A stretch of DNA of 36,455 nt from JAHCHG01 sp041745765. Its GTDB lineage: Bacteria; Acidobacteriota; Blastocatellia; Pyrinomonadales; Pyrinomonadaceae. Below the pieces are notes generated by a model, which ran no database searches, was not told the DNA's origin, and saw only the letters and a program-made list of their open reading frames with translations. Below are positions 8,381 to 16,101 of this stretch, one piece after another. The stretch lies in assembly GCA_041745765.1 (NCBI GenBank), contig JBGTIH010000044.1, forward strand, positions 1 to 36,455, read 5' to 3'. The position numbers and the translations under genes are program-made. The stretch's first letter is position 1. The number at the start of each line of letters is the position of its first letter.

Positions 8381-8824
8381 ATGATGACAAAAAAAACTAT
8401 TTTATTGGTTGAAGACAATCCCGATGACGAATTGTTGACGATTCGTGCGCTCAATCAAAATAATATCGGAAACGATATAACAGTCGCACGGGACGGCGTT
8501 GAGGCTCTCGATTATTTGATGGCAACCGGCGATTATGCCGGAAGGAATAAAAATGATATACCGGAACTCATTTTACTTGATTTGAAACTGCCTAAAATCA
8601 ACGGTTTGGAAGTTTTGAAAAGATTGCGTGCCGAACCGCATACCAAATATATTCCGGTTGTTGTGCTGACATCATCTTCAGAAGACAAAGACATAATTGA
8701 CAGTTACGATTTCGGCGCGAACAGCTATGTTCAAAAACCTGTAGATTTCGATGAATTTATCGGAGCGACAAAGCAATTGGGGCTTTATTGGCTGATTATT
8801 AACCGAACTTATTCAAAAAGATAA
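8381..8824 (+). CDS. Stand-alone response regulator receiver (Rcp1-like)
   Basis: The 147-residue protein is a single receiver domain: acidic pocket EDNPDDE at residues 11-17, phospho-acceptor Asp67 (LLDLKLP), the Thr/Ser switch in VVLTSSS, and Lys119 in SYVQKPVDF. The insert MATGDYAGRNKNDIP between helix 2 and strand 3 is typical of Rcp1-type partners of phytochrome-like kinases. There is no output domain, so it probably relays phosphate or acts by protein contact. The SD AAGGA precedes ATG-ATG at 8381. It lies 19 nt after the histidine kinase and is almost certainly its partner. Confidence 0.94.
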   Translation: MMTKKTILLVEDNPDDELLTIRALNQNNIGNDITVARDGVEALDYLMATGDYAGRNKNDIPELILLDLKLPKINGLEVLKRLRAEPHTKYIPVVVLTSSSEDKDIIDSYDFGANSYVQKPVDFDEFIGATKQLGLYWLIINRTYSKR

Positions 8825-8906
8825 AAAACATCTTAAATCGTGAATTTAACATCAGAAATCTGTTTTTTGATTGCCTGAAAAATATTTTTTAAAAGATTGA
8901 GGAGAT

Positions 8907-9644
8907 ATGATGAAGAGGTTTTTAAGTTTAATTTTTTCGCTTTTGTTGTTTGTTACTTTTGCTAAAGCCCAGCAAACCGCTGATGTAACGATCACGCTTA
9001 ATGAAAAATTCTTTGATACACTTTTTGACGCGGTTTTCACAAATTTGGAAAATCCTTCGTTTCCGATAGCGGAAAATATTCAAAAAGAAGAAATTGAAAA
9101 GGAAAATGAACTTGCCAATTTTAAAAAAACTTACAATTCTTCCGATGTTGATTTTCTCAATGCAAATTTTTCCGTTGCCGCTCAGCCAAATACAAGATGT
9201 AATGAAACGATTCGTTTAATGCGCGAAATTGACGGCGTTCGCACCTCCGTTCGTTTTCGAGATGGAAAAATCAGCGCACCGATTGCTTTTACCGGTTCGT
9301 ATAATCCGCCTTTGATCGGTTGTCTAAACTTTCAAGGGTGGGCAGATTCAACCATTGAACTCGAATTCGATCAGAGAACGCAAACTCTGATCGGACGTGC
9401 CAGGGTTGCCGAGGTTAGATTAAGCGGCACGGGCGGCGTCGGAAGCGGCTTAATCGGAAGAATAGTGCAAAGTTCGATTGATAGAAAAATAAATCCGATT
9501 CAAATCTTGCAAATGGACAAAGTTTCGTTTGTCGTTCCGGTGCAAAATTCCGGTTCGCTGAAAATGCAAGCCGTGGGAATGCGCCACGAAATCATCAACG
9601 GCGCGATGAATGTTCATATAACATACCGATTTTCAAAGGGTTGA
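8907..9644 (+). CDS. Secreted hypothetical protein
   Basis: The 245-residue product has a clear signal peptide (MMKRFLSLIFSLLLFVTFAK, cleavage probably at AKA-QQ). After an acidic, charged segment (EKEEIEKENELANFKK-like region, residues about 55-75) comes a beta-rich part with patterns such as TSVRFRDGKISAPIAF and RIVQSSIDRKINPIQILQ. That alternation is reminiscent of lipid-binding periplasmic beta proteins, but I cannot assign a family. A strong SD (GGAGAT, 8901-8906) fixes the ATG at 8907. It is likely periplasmic or extracellular. The 150 bp to der hold no gene. Confidence 0.85.
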   Translation: MMKRFLSLIFSLLLFVTFAKAQQTADVTITLNEKFFDTLFDAVFTNLENPSFPIAENIQKEEIEKENELANFKKTYNSSDVDFLNANFSVAAQPNTRCNETIRLMREIDGVRTSVRFRDGKISAPIAFTGSYNPPLIGCLNFQGWADSTIELEFDQRTQTLIGRARVAEVRLSGTGGVGSGLIGRIVQSSIDRKINPIQILQMDKVSFVVPVQNSGSLKMQAVGMRHEIINGAMNVHITYRFSKG

Positions 9645-9731
9645 AATTTAAAAAAACAAACAACTCCGGCAGGCTTTCTCCACTAAAGGTTGTTCTGTAG
9701 ATTCCAGTTCCAACTGATTTTTAACTTAAAT

Positions 9732-9737
9732 TATAAT
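9732..9737 (+). promoter_or_regulatory. Candidate -10 box upstream of der
   Basis: A perfect TATAAT occurs 58 nt before the der start in an AT-rich stretch. A matching -35 is not evident (TTCCAA at 9708-9713 is a poor fit), so this is only a candidate. Confidence 0.3.
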
Positions 9738-9794
9738 ATGCCGTCTTGCTAATTTTTACGCTAAAAAGTTTAATAATAATGGCAAAGAAACATT

Positions 9795-11150
9795 ATGAAT
9801 AAACCTCTTGTAGCAATCATCGGTCGTCCGAATGTCGGCAAATCAACGCTTTTTAACCGTTTGACGGGAAGCCGCAAATCTATCGTCGGTGATGAACCGG
9901 GAATTACGCGCGACCGTATTTACGGCGATGTCGAATGGAAGGCGAAAACTTTTGAACTGATTGACACGGGCGGAATCGTGCCGGATGACGAAGCGATTAT
10001 TCCGGCGAATATTTTCAAACAAGCCGGAAACGCCATCGCGCAATCGCAGGCGATCATCTGGGTAGTTGACGCGCGCGCCGGAATAACGCCGCTCGATGAG
10101 GGAATTTCGATGTTTTTACGAAATATCGGAAAACCCGTTTTTATCGCGGCAAATAAAGCTGAAACGCGCAAGGTCGAAGAAGAAGCGGCGGAATTTTATC
10201 AATTCGGTTTTCCGTTAATTCCGGTGTCCGCCGAACACGGCAACAGCGTCGGCGATCTTCTGGACGAAGTTTTTGATGTTCTGGATTTTTCGGCGATGAC
10301 CGAAGACGAAGAAGCAGGCGAAATCAAACTGGCGATCATCGGTCGCCCGAATGTCGGAAAATCTTCTCTTTTAAATAAAATCCTCGGCGAAGAGAGAGTT
10401 ATTGTGTCGCCGATTGCCGGAACGACGCGCGATGCGATTGACACGCATTTAACGGTTGACGGGCAAAAATTTCTGATAATTGACACCGCCGGCATTCGCC
10501 GCAAGGGAAAAACGACCGAAATGGCGGAGAAACTCTCGGTCGTCATGGCGCGAAAATCTCTGGAACGCGCCGATGTCGCAATTTTAGTAATTGACGCGGT
10601 CGAAGGCGTGGCAAACTTGGACGCGAGCATCGCCGGATACGCGCTCGATTCGGGCTGCAGTTTAATCATCGCCGTCAATAAATGGGACATTCTCGAAGAA
10701 AAAGACACGGGAACGGCGAGCGAATACGAGAGAAACTTGCGCGATAAACTGAAATTTCTCGATTGGTCGCCCGTTGTGACGATTTCCGCTCTGACCGGTC
10801 AGCGCGTCAGCCGGATTTTGCCGATTGTTCAACAGGCAAACGAAGCGCGAAACCTTCGCGTAACGACTTCAAAACTCAATCAATTTTTTGAAGAAAACAT
10901 AATGCAGCCAAAGGTCGGCGGCGGAAGTGCGCCCGGAAAAGGCGGCAGAGCGCGTCTGCACGTTCAATACATCACGCAATCGGGAATTCGACCGCCGTTT
11001 TTCGTCGTCTTCACTTCCGGCGGAACAGGCAGCAAAGCCGGACTTCATTTCTCATATCTGCGCTATATCGAAAACCGCCTGCGCGAAAAATTCGACTTTT
11101 TCGCCACGCCGATTCGGCTTAAGGAAAAACATAAATCGAAGAAGAAATGA
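9795..11150 (+). CDS. der: Ribosome assembly GTPase Der (EngA)
   Basis: The 451-residue protein has the family's two tandem GTPase domains and a C-terminal KH-like domain. G1 motifs are GRPNVGKST (from residue 10) and GRPNVGKSS (from about 183). The G3 motifs are DTGG and DTAGIRRKGK, and the second G4 is NKWD. The first G4 reads NKAE instead of NKxD, a variation also known in some other phyla. Der acts late in 50S ribosomal subunit assembly. The last four bases (ATGA) overlap the start of the next small gene, so the two are translationally coupled. Confidence 0.97.
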   Translation: MNKPLVAIIGRPNVGKSTLFNRLTGSRKSIVGDEPGITRDRIYGDVEWKAKTFELIDTGGIVPDDEAIIPANIFKQAGNAIAQSQAIIWVVDARAGITPLDEGISMFLRNIGKPVFIAANKAETRKVEEEAAEFYQFGFPLIPVSAEHGNSVGDLLDEVFDVLDFSAMTEDEEAGEIKLAIIGRPNVGKSSLLNKILGEERVIVSPIAGTTRDAIDTHLTVDGQKFLIIDTAGIRRKGKTTEMAEKLSVVMARKSLERADVAILVIDAVEGVANLDASIAGYALDSGCSLIIAVNKWDILEEKDTGTASEYERNLRDKLKFLDWSPVVTISALTGQRVSRILPIVQQANEARNLRVTTSKLNQFFEENIMQPKVGGGSAPGKGGRARLHVQYITQSGIRPPFFVVFTSGGTGSKAGLHFSYLRYIENRLREKFDFFATPIRLKEKHKSKKK

Positions 11151-11443
11151 GTATAAATTACAAAGAAGCAAAAGATTTGGTTGAAAAGCATTTAGCTTCT
11201 AATGAATCTGAAGAAATTCACAAACCGATTTTACTGGAAAATAAAATAATCGAAAAAGATTACGGTTGGTTTTTTCAATTTACTACCAAGGCTTGGTTAG
11301 AAAATAAATTGCCGATGTCTCCCGGTAGCTGCTCGCCGATTTTGATTCTGAAGGAAAAAGGAATTTTGATCGAATTGGGAAGTGCTTATTCTATTGAGGA
11401 GCAAATTTATAGATTCGATAAAAGATATGAATATTCAGTATAG
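11147..11443 (+). CDS. Small protein resembling the YrhB/Imm35 immunity-protein family
   Basis: This 98-residue protein overlaps der by 4 bp (ATGA). The central pattern GWFFQFTTKAWLENKL, then GSCSPILILKEKGILIELGS and AYSIEEQI, resembles YrhB/Imm35-type proteins. In those, a Trp-Phe strand is followed by a proline-containing 'pIlV' strand, a hydrophobic 'G.l..lGta' strand and an EE helix. Imm35 members are predicted immunity proteins against polymorphic toxins, but I see no toxin gene here, so an immunity role is doubtful. The gene is more AT-rich than der. Its TAG stop lies in the left arm of an inverted repeat. Confidence 0.65.
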   Translation: MSINYKEAKDLVEKHLASNESEEIHKPILLENKIIEKDYGWFFQFTTKAWLENKLPMSPGSCSPILILKEKGILIELGSAYSIEEQIYRFDKRYEYSV

Positions 11444-11520
11444 CGAGCGGTAGCGAGTCCTTCAATTTACATTTGACTTGATTTGGATCAAACGCGTCTC
11501 ACTACCGTTCGCTATACTGA
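11435..11520. repeat. Snap-back inverted repeat at the end of the Imm35-like gene
   Basis: Arms of 23 bp (11435-11457 and 11498-11520) match at 21 positions: TCAGTATAGCGAGCGGTAG on the left and the complement of CTACCGTTCGCTATACTGA on the right. The spacer is about 40 bp. The left arm contains the stop codon of the upstream gene. There is no T run, so it is not a typical terminator; it looks like a small dispersed palindromic element. Confidence 0.75.
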
Positions 11521-11633
11521 TTTTTTCTTTCATTATCAGGGAACAAATCTCAAAAACAAGTGTCTAATCAAACGAGAGCGAAATCTTGCCGAATAAAAAA
11601 CGGCTGACACGACGCGCTTGGCACATTTTCATC

Positions 11634-11675
11634 CTTTGACCCGCACGGCACCGCAAAATCAGGAGGAAAAAAAAG
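11634..11675 (+). promoter_or_regulatory. Leader segment shared with the second tonB gene
   Basis: The 40 nt before this tonB start contain TTGACCC (11636-11642), GGCACCG (from 11647), CAAAATCA and AGGAGG. The same order (TTGACCC, GGCACCG, ATCAAT, GGGAGG) occurs before the paralogue at 19585. The SD AGGAGG at 11661-11666 is strong. The conserved part extends beyond the ribosome site, suggesting a regulatory leader or recent duplication. Confidence 0.5.
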
Positions 11676-12500
11676 ATGTTAGACAATTTAATCGAATCGA
11701 GAAATCACAAACAGGAAAATAAGAAATTCGGCGGTTTTATGTTTTCGACCGCATTTGTATTAGTTACAATTTTAACCGTCAGTTTGGTTTTCAGTCTTTT
11801 CAACAAAAATATCGCGTTAGCGGCAGATTCTCTGGAAATTTCGACTCTGGTCGCGCCCGTGCCGTTTGAAGTCAAACCCGAACCTTTAATCGAGCCGAAA
11901 CAGCAGATTGAAAATACAGTCCAAAATGCGCCGAACAAATTGCCTTCGCGCACCGACAATGTTTTGCGTGTTGATGAAAATCCGAGAGAAATTCCGAACA
12001 CTATTTCGGTAACGCCTTCAAATATCAAAGCGCGTCCGAATTCCGCGTTTACAATCGGAAAAGTCAACTCCGATCCGGTCGCTTCGGGAATCAATATGGG
12101 GCGCGAAAAGGGAACTTCTCCGGTTCAATCAAACGGAATTTCCAATAACTCAAAACCGGTCGAAAAAGTTGAGAATAAGATCGAAGAACCGCCGCCCGTC
12201 ATCAAAAAAGAAGTAAAACCGCCGCCGATGGTTACCGGCGGAGTCGTCAACGGAAAAGCGCGAAATCTGGTCAAACCGAATTATCCCGTTCCGGCGAAAA
12301 ATGTCGGCGCGAAAGGCGAAGTGAAAGTTCAGGTCGTCATTGATGAAGACGGAAACGTAATTTCCGCAACTGCCGTCAGCGGACATCCGCTTTTGAAATC
12401 TTCGGCGGTAACGGCGGCAAGAGCGTCGAAATTTACGCCGACGACCTTAACAGGTCAAAAGGTAAAAGTTACCGGAATTATTGTTTATAATTTCACTTAA
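11676..12500 (+). CDS. TonB-family energy transducer (copy 1)
   Basis: The 274-residue protein starts MLDNLIESRNHKQENKKFGG, then has one membrane segment (about residues 22-45), a periplasmic linker rich in Pro, Lys and Asn, and a TonB C-terminal domain (about 190-274). Typical elements are YPVPAKNVGAKGEVKVQVVI, DEDGNVISATAVSGHPLLKS and ending VTGIIVYNFT. TonB proteins couple the inner-membrane proton gradient (via ExbB/ExbD) to outer-membrane receptors. The N-terminus and leader closely match the copy at 19585, but the linker is less proline-rich. No exbB/exbD lies next to this copy, so it presumably uses the complex encoded at 20.5-22.3 kb. Confidence 0.9.
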   Translation: MLDNLIESRNHKQENKKFGGFMFSTAFVLVTILTVSLVFSLFNKNIALAADSLEISTLVAPVPFEVKPEPLIEPKQQIENTVQNAPNKLPSRTDNVLRVDENPREIPNTISVTPSNIKARPNSAFTIGKVNSDPVASGINMGREKGTSPVQSNGISNNSKPVEKVENKIEEPPPVIKKEVKPPPMVTGGVVNGKARNLVKPNYPVPAKNVGAKGEVKVQVVIDEDGNVISATAVSGHPLLKSSAVTAARASKFTPTTLTGQKVKVTGIIVYNFT

Positions 12501-12540
12501 ATAATCTAAGTTGCCACTTATGAAAGTTTAAGATATTTTG

Positions 12541-12625
12541 CCCGCTAAATACGCGAATAGACACGAAAAAAAATGAAGGTAAATATTTTTGTCCTTTTTT
12601 TAGCGCATTTCGCGTATTTAGCGGG
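12541..12625. repeat. Snap-back inverted repeat downstream of tonB copy 1
   Basis: Left arm CCCGCTAAATACGCGAA (12541-12557) and right arm TTCGCGTATTTAGCGGG (12609-12625) are perfect complements separated by 51 bp of AT-rich DNA. It is not followed by a T run. The arm sequence resembles interspersed palindromic sequences I have seen in genomes of unrelated phyla (from memory, not verified). Confidence 0.75.
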
Positions 12626-12692
12626 AAATTTTCCCAAAATGTTGAAAACTAGCAACTTGGGTTTAATATAAATTCAAACGGAAACAATTCAC

Positions 12693-12732
12693 GCCTAAGA
12701 AAAAAAACGATTTATCGTTTTTTTTCTTAGGC
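12693..12732. terminator. Perfect 19-bp hairpin with A8/T8, probable terminator
   Basis: Left arm GCCTAAGAAAAAAAACGAT (12693-12711) and right arm ATCGTTTTTTTTCTTAGGC (12714-12732) pair perfectly around a 2-nt loop. The stem has an internal U8 tract rather than a trailing one, so its behaviour as an intrinsic terminator is uncertain and it could work in either direction. The 299-bp gap between tonB copy 1 and the next gene holds only this and the inverted repeat before it. Confidence 0.5.
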
Positions 12733-12799
12733 AATTTATTTGCGCGGTTTTCAATTTTTGAAAAATATTCTATTCTAATTTCTTCGCTGTAAAATTTTT

Positions 12800-14290
12800 A
12801 TGGAAATATTTTTATTGATCATCCGGTTATCGCTTGCCGCGATTTTTTTTCTGGCTGGAATCGGGAAGTTTTTGGATTTGAAAGGCTCGGAAAAAGCCGT
12901 AAAAGATTTCGGCGTTCCCGAAATGTTGTCGAAACCCGTTTCCATAGCTTTGCCGGTTCTGGAAATTTCGATAGCTTTAAGTCTTTTATTCATTGAAACT
13001 TCTTGGTTCGGCGCAATCGGTGCAATTCTTTTGCTTTTCGTGTTTATCGGCGGAATGCTGTATCAGTTGAAGCTCGGAAACACTCCTGATTGCCATTGTT
13101 TCGGGCAGATTCATTCCGAACCAATCAGCATAAAAAGTTTGATACGCAACGGAATTTTCGCGTTTTTGGGAATTTTCTTAGTTTTCAGCGGGCAAACGAA
13201 TCAAGGTTTGAATATATTTAATACCGGTTTTGATTATTTCGGAAAAACAGATTTTATGCAGATAATTATTGGTTTGGCAATTGTCGTGCTTTTAGCCGCG
13301 ATTGTTTATTTTTTGAAACAAATTTCTCATCAGCAAGTTCAGATTTTACGGCGGATCGAGGTTTTGGAAATCATCTCAAGCGAAGGCAAATCCGTCGAGC
13401 GTGAAAATGTCGGACACCCGCAAGACGGTTTACCGGTCGGCGCGCCCGCGCCGGACTTTGTTTTGCCTGATGTCAACGGAAACAATGTCGCCTTTGAACA
13501 TCTTCTTGCACGGGCAAAACCTTTTCTTTTCTTTTTCGTCAGCCCAAATTGCAATCCGTGTAATGCGCTTTTGCCGGAAATTCAGGCGTGGCAAAAAGAT
13601 TTAGGCGAAAAGTTTGAGTTCGTTTTTATTTCAAGCGGAAAGGCGAAGGAAAACACGGAAAAATTCGGCGAAGTAGCGGGGAAAATTCTTCTGCAAAAAG
13701 AAAGAGAAATTTCCGAAGTTTTCGGCGCGATCTGGACTCCGACGGTTTTGCTCGTCAATTCCGACGGAACAATCGGCAGCCGCAACGCCGCTGGAGATAA
13801 GGCGATTCGGGAATTGATAGAAATGATCAAAACGGAAAGCGCGGATAAAGACTTATTTTATATCGCCAATGGTGAAAGCGACGAACGGCGAAAATCGAAG
13901 ATCGGTGAAAAAATTCCGCAGTTTAACATTGAAGATATAAAGGGCAGCATGATCGGCGCAGGAGATTTTCAAGGCGGAAAAACGCTAGTTGCCTTTTGGA
14001 GTTTGGGTTGTCCGCACTGCAAAAATATGATCGAAGATTTGCGCGAATGGGAAAAAATAAAAGCACAAGGCGATCCGAATCTGATCCTTTTTTCCGACGG
14101 CGAACCGGAAGCGCACAAAACACTCGAATTGAATGCGCCCGTAATTTTGGATAAAGATTATAAAATCTCAGAAGAATTCGGAATGAGCGGAACTCCTTCA
14201 GCGGTTTTGGTCAATGAAAATGGCGAGTTTATCTCGGAAACCGCTATCGGTGCGCAGCAGATTTGGGCTTTGCTTGGGAAGAAGAAATAA
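12800..14290 (+). CDS. MauE/DoxX-like membrane protein fused to two thioredoxin-like domains
   Basis: This is a 496-residue three-part fusion. Residues 1 to about 145 form a four-helix MauE/DoxX-like membrane domain with GIGKFLDLKGSEKAVKDFGV and the cysteine pair in DCHCFGQ. A further membrane segment follows at about 155-175. Two periplasmic thioredoxin/TlpA-like domains come next, the first from GAPAPDFVLPDVNG with CNPC in SPNCNPCNALLPEI, the second from GEKIPQFNIEDIKG with CPHC in SLGCPHCKNMIEDL; both carry the cis-Pro region (TPTVLLV and TPSAVLV). MauE proteins help form disulfides in methylamine dehydrogenase, so a disulfide relay role is likely. The substrate is unknown. ATG 12800 has no clear SD. 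Confidence 0.88.
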   Translation: MEIFLLIIRLSLAAIFFLAGIGKFLDLKGSEKAVKDFGVPEMLSKPVSIALPVLEISIALSLLFIETSWFGAIGAILLLFVFIGGMLYQLKLGNTPDCHCFGQIHSEPISIKSLIRNGIFAFLGIFLVFSGQTNQGLNIFNTGFDYFGKTDFMQIIIGLAIVVLLAAIVYFLKQISHQQVQILRRIEVLEIISSEGKSVERENVGHPQDGLPVGAPAPDFVLPDVNGNNVAFEHLLARAKPFLFFFVSPNCNPCNALLPEIQAWQKDLGEKFEFVFISSGKAKENTEKFGEVAGKILLQKEREISEVFGAIWTPTVLLVNSDGTIGSRNAAGDKAIRELIEMIKTESADKDLFYIANGESDERRKSKIGEKIPQFNIEDIKGSMIGAGDFQGGKTLVAFWSLGCPHCKNMIEDLREWEKIKAQGDPNLILFSDGEPEAHKTLELNAPVILDKDYKISEEFGMSGTPSAVLVNENGEFISETAIGAQQIWALLGKKK

Positions 14291-14292
14291 GA

Positions 14293-14415
14293 TTTAAACA
14301 ACGGATTTACGCAGATTGGCACAGATTTTTTTAATTAAAAATAGTTTGAGGCTATATAAAAAATAAAATCTAAATAAAAAAAATCTGTGAAAATTCGTGT
14401 AAATCCGTTGTTAAA
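14293..14415. repeat. Snap-back inverted repeat between the thioredoxin fusion and tgt
   Basis: Left arm 14293-14332 and right arm 14376-14415 pair over about 40 bp with a mismatched middle. The shared blocks are CAACGGATTTAC and CACAGATTTTTTT read on the plus strand for the left arm. The spacer is about 43 bp and AT-rich. The motif (ATCTGTGA...GTGTAAATCCGTTG) resembles widely distributed intergenic palindromes known to me from other phyla, from memory. It fills nearly the whole gap to tgt. Confidence 0.8.
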
Positions 14416-14424
14416 AATTATTAA

Positions 14425-15666
14425 ATGGAAAAACCGATTGAATGGAAAGTTACCGCGCAAGAGGGAAATGCGCGAACGGGAATTTTGCGAACGAGGCGTT
14501 CAGAGATTGAAACGCCCGTTTTTATGCCCGTTGGAACGCAAGCGACGGTTAAAGGCGTGCGTTATGAATTTTTGGAAGAAGAACACGATGCGCGGATAAT
14601 TTTGGGAAATACCTATCATTTATGGCTTCGCCCCGGAACGGAAATTATCAGGCAGTTGGGCGGTTTGCATAAATTTTCAACGTGGAATCGTTCTCTTTTG
14701 ACCGACTCGGGCGGTTTTCAGGTTTTTTCATTGACGGATTTAAGAAAATTGACCGAAGAAGGCGTTGAATTTCGCTCGCATATTGACGGAACGAAAATGT
14801 TTCTGTCGCCTGAAGTTTCGATGGAAATTCAAGCGGCGTTAGGTGCGGAAATCGTTATGGTTTTCGACGAATGTCCGCCGGGCGATGCCGGAATTGACAT
14901 AACCAGAAAAAGTCTGGAAATGACGGCGCGCTGGGCTATGCGGTCGAAAAATCGTTTTAATGAATTGCAGGAAAGTGAAATGGACACGGGGTTTCTAGGG
15001 TCCCAAGTCCCAAGTCCCAAGTCCCAAGTTTCAAATCAGGATTTTCATCGGACTTGGGACTTGGGACTTGGGACTGACTTATCCGGCAAACAAGCTCTTT
15101 TCGGAATTATTCAAGGCGCAGGGCATCTCGATTTGCGGCGCGAAAGTTTGGAAAAAACGGTCGAGATCGGGTTTGACGGTTATGCTATCGGCGGTTTGAG
15201 CGTTGGCGAAGAAAAATCCGTGATGTATGAAGTCATCGAATATCTCGCGCCGCAAATGCCCGAAAATGCGCCGCGTTATCTGATGGGGGTGGGAACGCCG
15301 GAAGATCTGGTCGAAGCGGTTTATCGCGGCGTTGATATGTTTGACTGCGTGATGCCGACGCGCAACGGGCGCACGGGCGGCGCGTTCACTTCGCGCGGCA
15401 AAATAAATATTCGAAACGCCCGGTTTGCAACCGATTCCGAACCACTTGATAATGAATGCACGTGTTCGGTTTGCCGAAGATATTCAAGAGCTTATATTCG
15501 GCATCTTTATCAGGCGAAGGAAATGCTCGCGGCGATTTTAATTTCGCATCATAATCTCGCTTTCTTCCTTGACACAATGAAAAAGGTTAGGCAATCTATC
15601 AAATTTGGTGAATTTAATCAATTTCGACACAACTTTATAAATAAAATTCGGAAAGCAGAAGAATAA
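14425..15666 (+). CDS. tgt: Queuine tRNA-ribosyltransferase, with an unusual repeat-derived insertion
   Basis: The 413-residue enzyme exchanges guanine 34 of GUN-anticodon tRNAs for the queuosine precursor. Seen directly: Asp94 in LTDSGGFQVFSL, the nucleophile region VDMFDCVMPTRNGRTGGAFT (Asp307), and the zinc site CTCSVC with a later His in ISHHNL. Bacterial Tgt is normally about 375 residues. The excess lies between RFNELQES and KQALFGIIQG, where E. coli Tgt has only a short turn. This extra stretch (about residues 186-223) is largely encoded by heptanucleotide repeats forming a hairpin. The reading frame is kept and all catalytic residues are present, so the enzyme is probably active. It heads the tgt-yajC-secD-secF cluster. 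Confidence 0.96.
   Translation: MEKPIEWKVTAQEGNARTGILRTRRSEIETPVFMPVGTQATVKGVRYEFLEEEHDARIILGNTYHLWLRPGTEIIRQLGGLHKFSTWNRSLLTDSGGFQVFSLTDLRKLTEEGVEFRSHIDGTKMFLSPEVSMEIQAALGAEIVMVFDECPPGDAGIDITRKSLEMTARWAMRSKNRFNELQESEMDTGFLGSQVPSPKSQVSNQDFHRTWDLGLGTDLSGKQALFGIIQGAGHLDLRRESLEKTVEIGFDGYAIGGLSVGEEKSVMYEVIEYLAPQMPENAPRYLMGVGTPEDLVEAVYRGVDMFDCVMPTRNGRTGGAFTSRGKINIRNARFATDSEPLDNECTCSVCRRYSRAYIRHLYQAKEMLAAILISHHNLAFFLDTMKKVRQSIKFGEFNQFRHNFINKIRKAEE
14998..15075 (+). repeat. In-frame heptanucleotide repeat hairpin inside tgt
   Basis: The unit GTCCCAA occurs about four times from 14998 to 15029. Its complement (TTGGGAC) recurs from 15052 to 15075, and 24-bp arms (15006-15029 and 15052-15075) are perfect complements around a 22-nt loop. 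The unit is free of stop codons in every frame on both strands, so the tgt frame stays open. Confidence 0.92.
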
Positions 15667-15738
15667 TTAAAAGCAACAGAGGTTTGATAAAGTGCCTCTA
15701 AATGTATATTATTGTCTTTTTCTTTTCAGCACAAAACG

Positions 15739-16044
15739 ATGAATATTTTTATACTATTTTTTCAGGAAGGCGGCAGTCTTATATGGTCTTTGTTACCTTT
15801 TGTCGTTATTTTTGCAATTTTCTATTTTCTGGTGATTTTGCCGCAAAAGCGCAAACAACAGGAAACAAAAGATATGATTGCTCAACTTAAAATTAACGAT
15901 GAGGTCATCACCAACGGCGGTTTAATCGGTAGAATTAAAGAAGTCAGAGATACCAGCTTTATTATTTACAGTGCGGAAAAATCCTTTCTTGAAGTTGCAA
16001 AAACCGCAGTTATCGGCAGAAAACCTGAAGAAGAAGTAAAATAA
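15739..16044 (+). CDS. yajC: Sec translocase accessory subunit YajC
   Basis: A protein of about 101 residues with one N-terminal membrane helix (SLLPFVVIFAIFYFLVILPQ) followed by the YajC signature QKRKQQETKDMIAQLK and a small cytoplasmic domain (DEVITNGGLIGRIKEV). YajC associates with SecDF-YidC at the translocon. I prefer ATG 15739 (MNIFILFFQEGG); an in-frame TTG at 15712 would add nine residues. It follows tgt by 72 bp and precedes secD by 57 bp, the classical gene order. Confidence 0.93.
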   Translation: MNIFILFFQEGGSLIWSLLPFVVIFAIFYFLVILPQKRKQQETKDMIAQLKINDEVITNGGLIGRIKEVRDTSFIIYSAEKSFLEVAKTAVIGRKPEEEVK

Positions 16045-16101
16045 ATTTTTAGATTAAGTTAGTTTGGAAATTGGCGGGCAACCGTCCATTTAATTTAAAT
16101 A

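Noticed and set aside
11617..11634. Sigma54-like TTGGCAC before tonB copy 1
   Set aside because: The -12 GC is missing at the required distance, and the paralogue's leader does not keep the pattern.
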